Positions 5,365 through 7,480 of a DNA stretch of 7,480 nucleotides are shown here, in pieces (within the stretch, counting starts at the first letter, position 1; every line of letters starts with the position of its first letter). The translations under genes were made by a program, and so were the position numbers. The stretch comes from Candidatus Aenigmatarchaeota archaeon (GTDB taxonomy: Archaea; EX4484-52; B79-G9): the NCBI GenBank assembly GCA_023139785.1, contig JAGLMX010000026.1, positions 1 to 7,480 on the forward strand. Direction: 5' to 3'. Below the pieces are notes generated by a model. The model worked only from the letters and a program-made list of their open reading frames with translations. It ran no database searches and was not told where the DNA came from.

Positions 5365-6639
5365 ATGGAAAAACAAGAAGTTGATTTTGAGAATGCTGTA
5401 GTTTTCGATAAAGTGGACATAAACTCATCCGTGGATTGGGATCAAGAGCACATACGAGACCTTGGAAAAATAGAGCAGGCAGTTGAGTCCATAAACTTTG
5501 CGTTTGACCACGGGGCAAGGTGCGTTGTCATTGCATCGCACCAGGGCGATGCAGGAAAAAACGAAAGCCTGAAACTGCATGCAGATGCGCTCCAAAAGCT
5601 TTTGCCTGAACATCGTGTTCTCTTTGCAGGTGTACGAAGCGGTGACAAAGCACGGGAGATGATCGAAAATGCAAAACCAGGGGAAGTCATCGTTCTTGAG
5701 AACACCAGAACAGAATCAGAAGAATGGGAGCACTTGCATCCAAAAGAAACAAAGCTCTACAAAACATTCGCCGGCATTGACAATATTGCTGCAATAAAGG
5801 ATGACCCTGCATCGCACAGAAAAGAGCTAAGTTCATACGGGCTGCTTAAGCAATTTGCCGAAGACGGCAAGTTCGTAACAATAGGGCCTAATTTCATAAG
5901 AGAGGCAAAAAAGGCAGAGAATGCAGAAAAAATACTCCTTGAAAAACACTCTTACGCCATACTTGGCGGAAGAAAATTCTCAGACCTTGTTGAAATAACA
6001 CCACAGCTCCTCAAAAAATTCCCAAAAATGGATGTTCTTGTTGCCGGGCTTTTCGGAATATATCTTGACCACATAAACGGGGTCCCTATGGGTGAAAACA
6101 AAAAGCATATTGATAAAGAACATGCAAGAGCACTTAAGGCAAGCAGCGACGGCATATGGGGATGCAATGAGAAACGCCTCTTTGAATTCATAAACAGCAA
6201 TTTCAATGGATTCTTCAGGGAACGTGTGTCACTGCCGCACGACTATCATATACACCTTGACAGCAAGCCAGTAAACATGCCAAAACACGATATTCATAAA
6301 GGCCCTGTTGTCGACATCGGCCTGAACACAATAAAAGCATTTCAGGAAAAAATTAGCAGCAAAAAAGAAGGTGTTGTGCTAATAAGCGGCTCAACAGGAT
6401 ACTACGAAATTGCAAAAGACAAGAAAGACCCCGGACTTTTGGGGGCTGTAGAAGTTTACAGCGCGGCCTTTGACCCAAAGAACGGCCACTACAGCATTGT
6501 CATTGGAGGAGACGCTTCAGCGCTCCTGAATTCTCTTGACATGAACCCTCAGATGAAAAGCTCTGCAGGAAAAGCATTCATAAAGCGCCTGATACACGGA
6601 CCGTTCTATGACTGCGATTTTGTAAAACATACTTGGTGA
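5365..6639 (+). CDS. pgk: Phosphoglycerate kinase, divergent
   Basis: The 424-residue protein aligns by motif with phosphoglycerate kinase, which moves phosphate between 1,3-bisphosphoglycerate and ADP. Recognisable parts are KVDINSSVD (16-24), SHQGD (58-62), LENTR with R115, SHR with R152, GGRKF with K204, DIGLNTIKAF and the nucleotide-side GGD (381-383). Several signatures are changed. The HxGRP arginine is D62. NGPxGxFE has become SGSTGYYE (E348 kept). The STGGGA loop has become SSAGKA (399-404). The second lysine after GGxKxSD is missing. Length is near normal and the frame is intact, so it is not a pseudogene. The gene overlaps the GAPDH start region and shares its promoter, which supports a true metabolic role. 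An alternative start at 5344 would add seven residues. The fold is convincing; full activity is uncertain. Confidence 0.85.
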   Translation: MEKQEVDFENAVVFDKVDINSSVDWDQEHIRDLGKIEQAVESINFAFDHGARCVVIASHQGDAGKNESLKLHADALQKLLPEHRVLFAGVRSGDKAREMIENAKPGEVIVLENTRTESEEWEHLHPKETKLYKTFAGIDNIAAIKDDPASHRKELSSYGLLKQFAEDGKFVTIGPNFIREAKKAENAEKILLEKHSYAILGGRKFSDLVEITPQLLKKFPKMDVLVAGLFGIYLDHINGVPMGENKKHIDKEHARALKASSDGIWGCNEKRLFEFINSNFNGFFRERVSLPHDYHIHLDSKPVNMPKHDIHKGPVVDIGLNTIKAFQEKISSKKEGVVLISGSTGYYEIAKDKKDPGLLGAVEVYSAAFDPKNGHYSIVIGGDASALLNSLDMNPQMKSSAGKAFIKRLIHGPFYDCDFVKHTW

Positions 6640-6640
6640 T
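6635..6640 (+). promoter_or_regulatory. Shine-Dalgarno site of gap inside the pgk stop
   Basis: GGTGAT spans the pgk stop codon TGA (6637-6639) and ends four bases before the ATG at 6645. An in-frame ATG at 6639 also overlaps that stop. Either way, translation of the two genes is coupled. Confidence 0.5.
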
Positions 6641-6644
6641 GAAT

Positions 6645-7480
6645 ATGATAAAAGTTGCAATAAACGGTTTCGGTACAATCGGAAGACGCGTTGCAGACGC
6701 AATATCGCTTCAGGATGATATGGTTGTCTCAGGTGTCGTTAAGACAAGACCGACATTCGAAGCACGCTTTGCAGGCGCAAAAGGCTACAAGCTTTATGCA
6801 AACATAAAGGAAAACATGGCTGCATTTGAAGCAGCAGGCATAAATCTTGCAGGAACACTCAACGACCTCATCCAGGAATCGGACATTGTAGTTGACTGCA
6901 CTCCCGGAAAAATGGGTGCTGTAAACAAAGAACAGGTTTATGTGCCAAAGAACATCAAAGCAATTTTTCAGGGCGGTGAAAAGCCGAACGTAGCAGATGT
7001 TTCATTCAATGCAATGTCAAACTATGAAGAAAGCTTTGGCAAAAAATACGTGCGCGTTGTCTCCTGCAATACCACAGGGCTTTGCCGCACACTTGGCGCA
7101 ATCCGTAAAGAGATTGGCATCACTCAAGTGAGGGCAACAATGATACGAAGAGGGGCAGACTCCGGAGACTCAAAACGCGGGCCCATAAACGCAATAGAGG
7201 CAAACCCCCCGACAGTTCCAAGCCACCACGGCATTGATGTCAACACAATATTTCCAAAAATGAATATTCTGACAAGCGCATTCATTGTGCCGACAACCCT
7301 CATGCACATGCATGCAATAAATGTTATGCTTGAAAAGCAGGCAACAAAAGAAGAAGTCATTGCACTTCTTGAAAAAACACCGAGAGTGATTCTGGTCAGC
7401 GCGAAGGAAGGCATCGTCTCAACCGCGCAGGTAATGGAATACGCGCGCGAGCTTGGCAGGTCGCGCTCTGACATGTTCGA
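6645..7480 (+). CDS. gap: Glyceraldehyde-3-phosphate dehydrogenase, archaeal phosphorylating type, 3' end outside window
   Basis: The open frame of 278 codons runs off the right edge; about 60 residues are missing, judged from a usual length near 340. It oxidises glyceraldehyde 3-phosphate with NAD(P) and phosphate to 1,3-bisphosphoglycerate, or the reverse in gluconeogenesis. The nucleotide-binding loop NGFGTIGRR is at residues 7-15. VKTRP follows the second strand, a place linked to cofactor choice. The catalytic cysteine is C141 in SCNTTGLCR, matching the position known in Methanothermus GAPDH. KRGPINAI, VPSHHG and VPTTLMHMH are typical of the archaeal class II enzyme. Homologues begin MIKVAINGFG, which favours ATG 6645 over 6639. 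It is the second gene of the operon after phosphoglycerate kinase, whose substrate it makes. Confidence 0.96.
   Translation, partial: MIKVAINGFGTIGRRVADAISLQDDMVVSGVVKTRPTFEARFAGAKGYKLYANIKENMAAFEAAGINLAGTLNDLIQESDIVVDCTPGKMGAVNKEQVYVPKNIKAIFQGGEKPNVADVSFNAMSNYEESFGKKYVRVVSCNTTGLCRTLGAIRKEIGITQVRATMIRRGADSGDSKRGPINAIEANPPTVPSHHGIDVNTIFPKMNILTSAFIVPTTLMHMHAINVMLEKQATKEEVIALLEKTPRVILVSAKEGIVSTAQVMEYARELGRSRSDMF

Overview
The window is archaeal chromosomal DNA. TATA-like boxes lie about 23-34 bases before several start codons that lack a Shine-Dalgarno site. The protein families are archaeal: a PIN-ATPase-KH protein, a class II (archaeal) phosphorylating GAPDH, and a protein resembling DUF483. 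A serine tRNA with an encoded CCA end is also present. Small genes and a divergent phosphoglycerate kinase would suit a DPANN-type or other uncultivated euryarchaeal genome, but the sequence alone does not settle the lineage.

Layout. The left edge (1-830, minus) is most of a cysteine synthase gene that runs off the window. A divergent promoter region follows. Then comes a 224-residue protein with a GYPDCC...PCxxxC cysteine pattern (1046-1720), a non-coding spacer with poly-T and inverted sequences, and the large PIN/ATPase/KH protein (1959-3746). Next is the most unusual gene (3841-4677): a ribbon-helix-helix DNA-binding domain fused directly to a sugar-phosphate nucleotidyltransferase. A perfect 8+8 palindrome lies between its TATA box and start codon. 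A coupled 83-residue unknown gene ending in Gly-Gly (4681-4932) follows and converges on tRNA-Ser(CGA) (4938-5024, minus). The region 5040-5245 is two abutting, diverged copies of a 103-base repeat. The right end is a glycolytic/gluconeogenic pair, phosphoglycerate kinase (5365-6639) and GAPDH (6645 to the edge), with overlapping stop and start signals.

How the parts fit. The kinase and GAPDH catalyse neighbouring steps through 1,3-bisphosphoglycerate and are almost certainly one operon. The RHH-nucleotidyltransferase and the 83-residue gene are translationally coupled. The simplest reading is that the fusion protein binds the palindrome and represses its own operon, possibly in response to sugar nucleotide. 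That is inference. The nucleotidyltransferase lacks the catalytic arginine of its signature loop, which makes a sensor or regulator role more plausible. The phosphoglycerate kinase has also lost several family signature residues. The other genes look like ordinary housekeeping genes.
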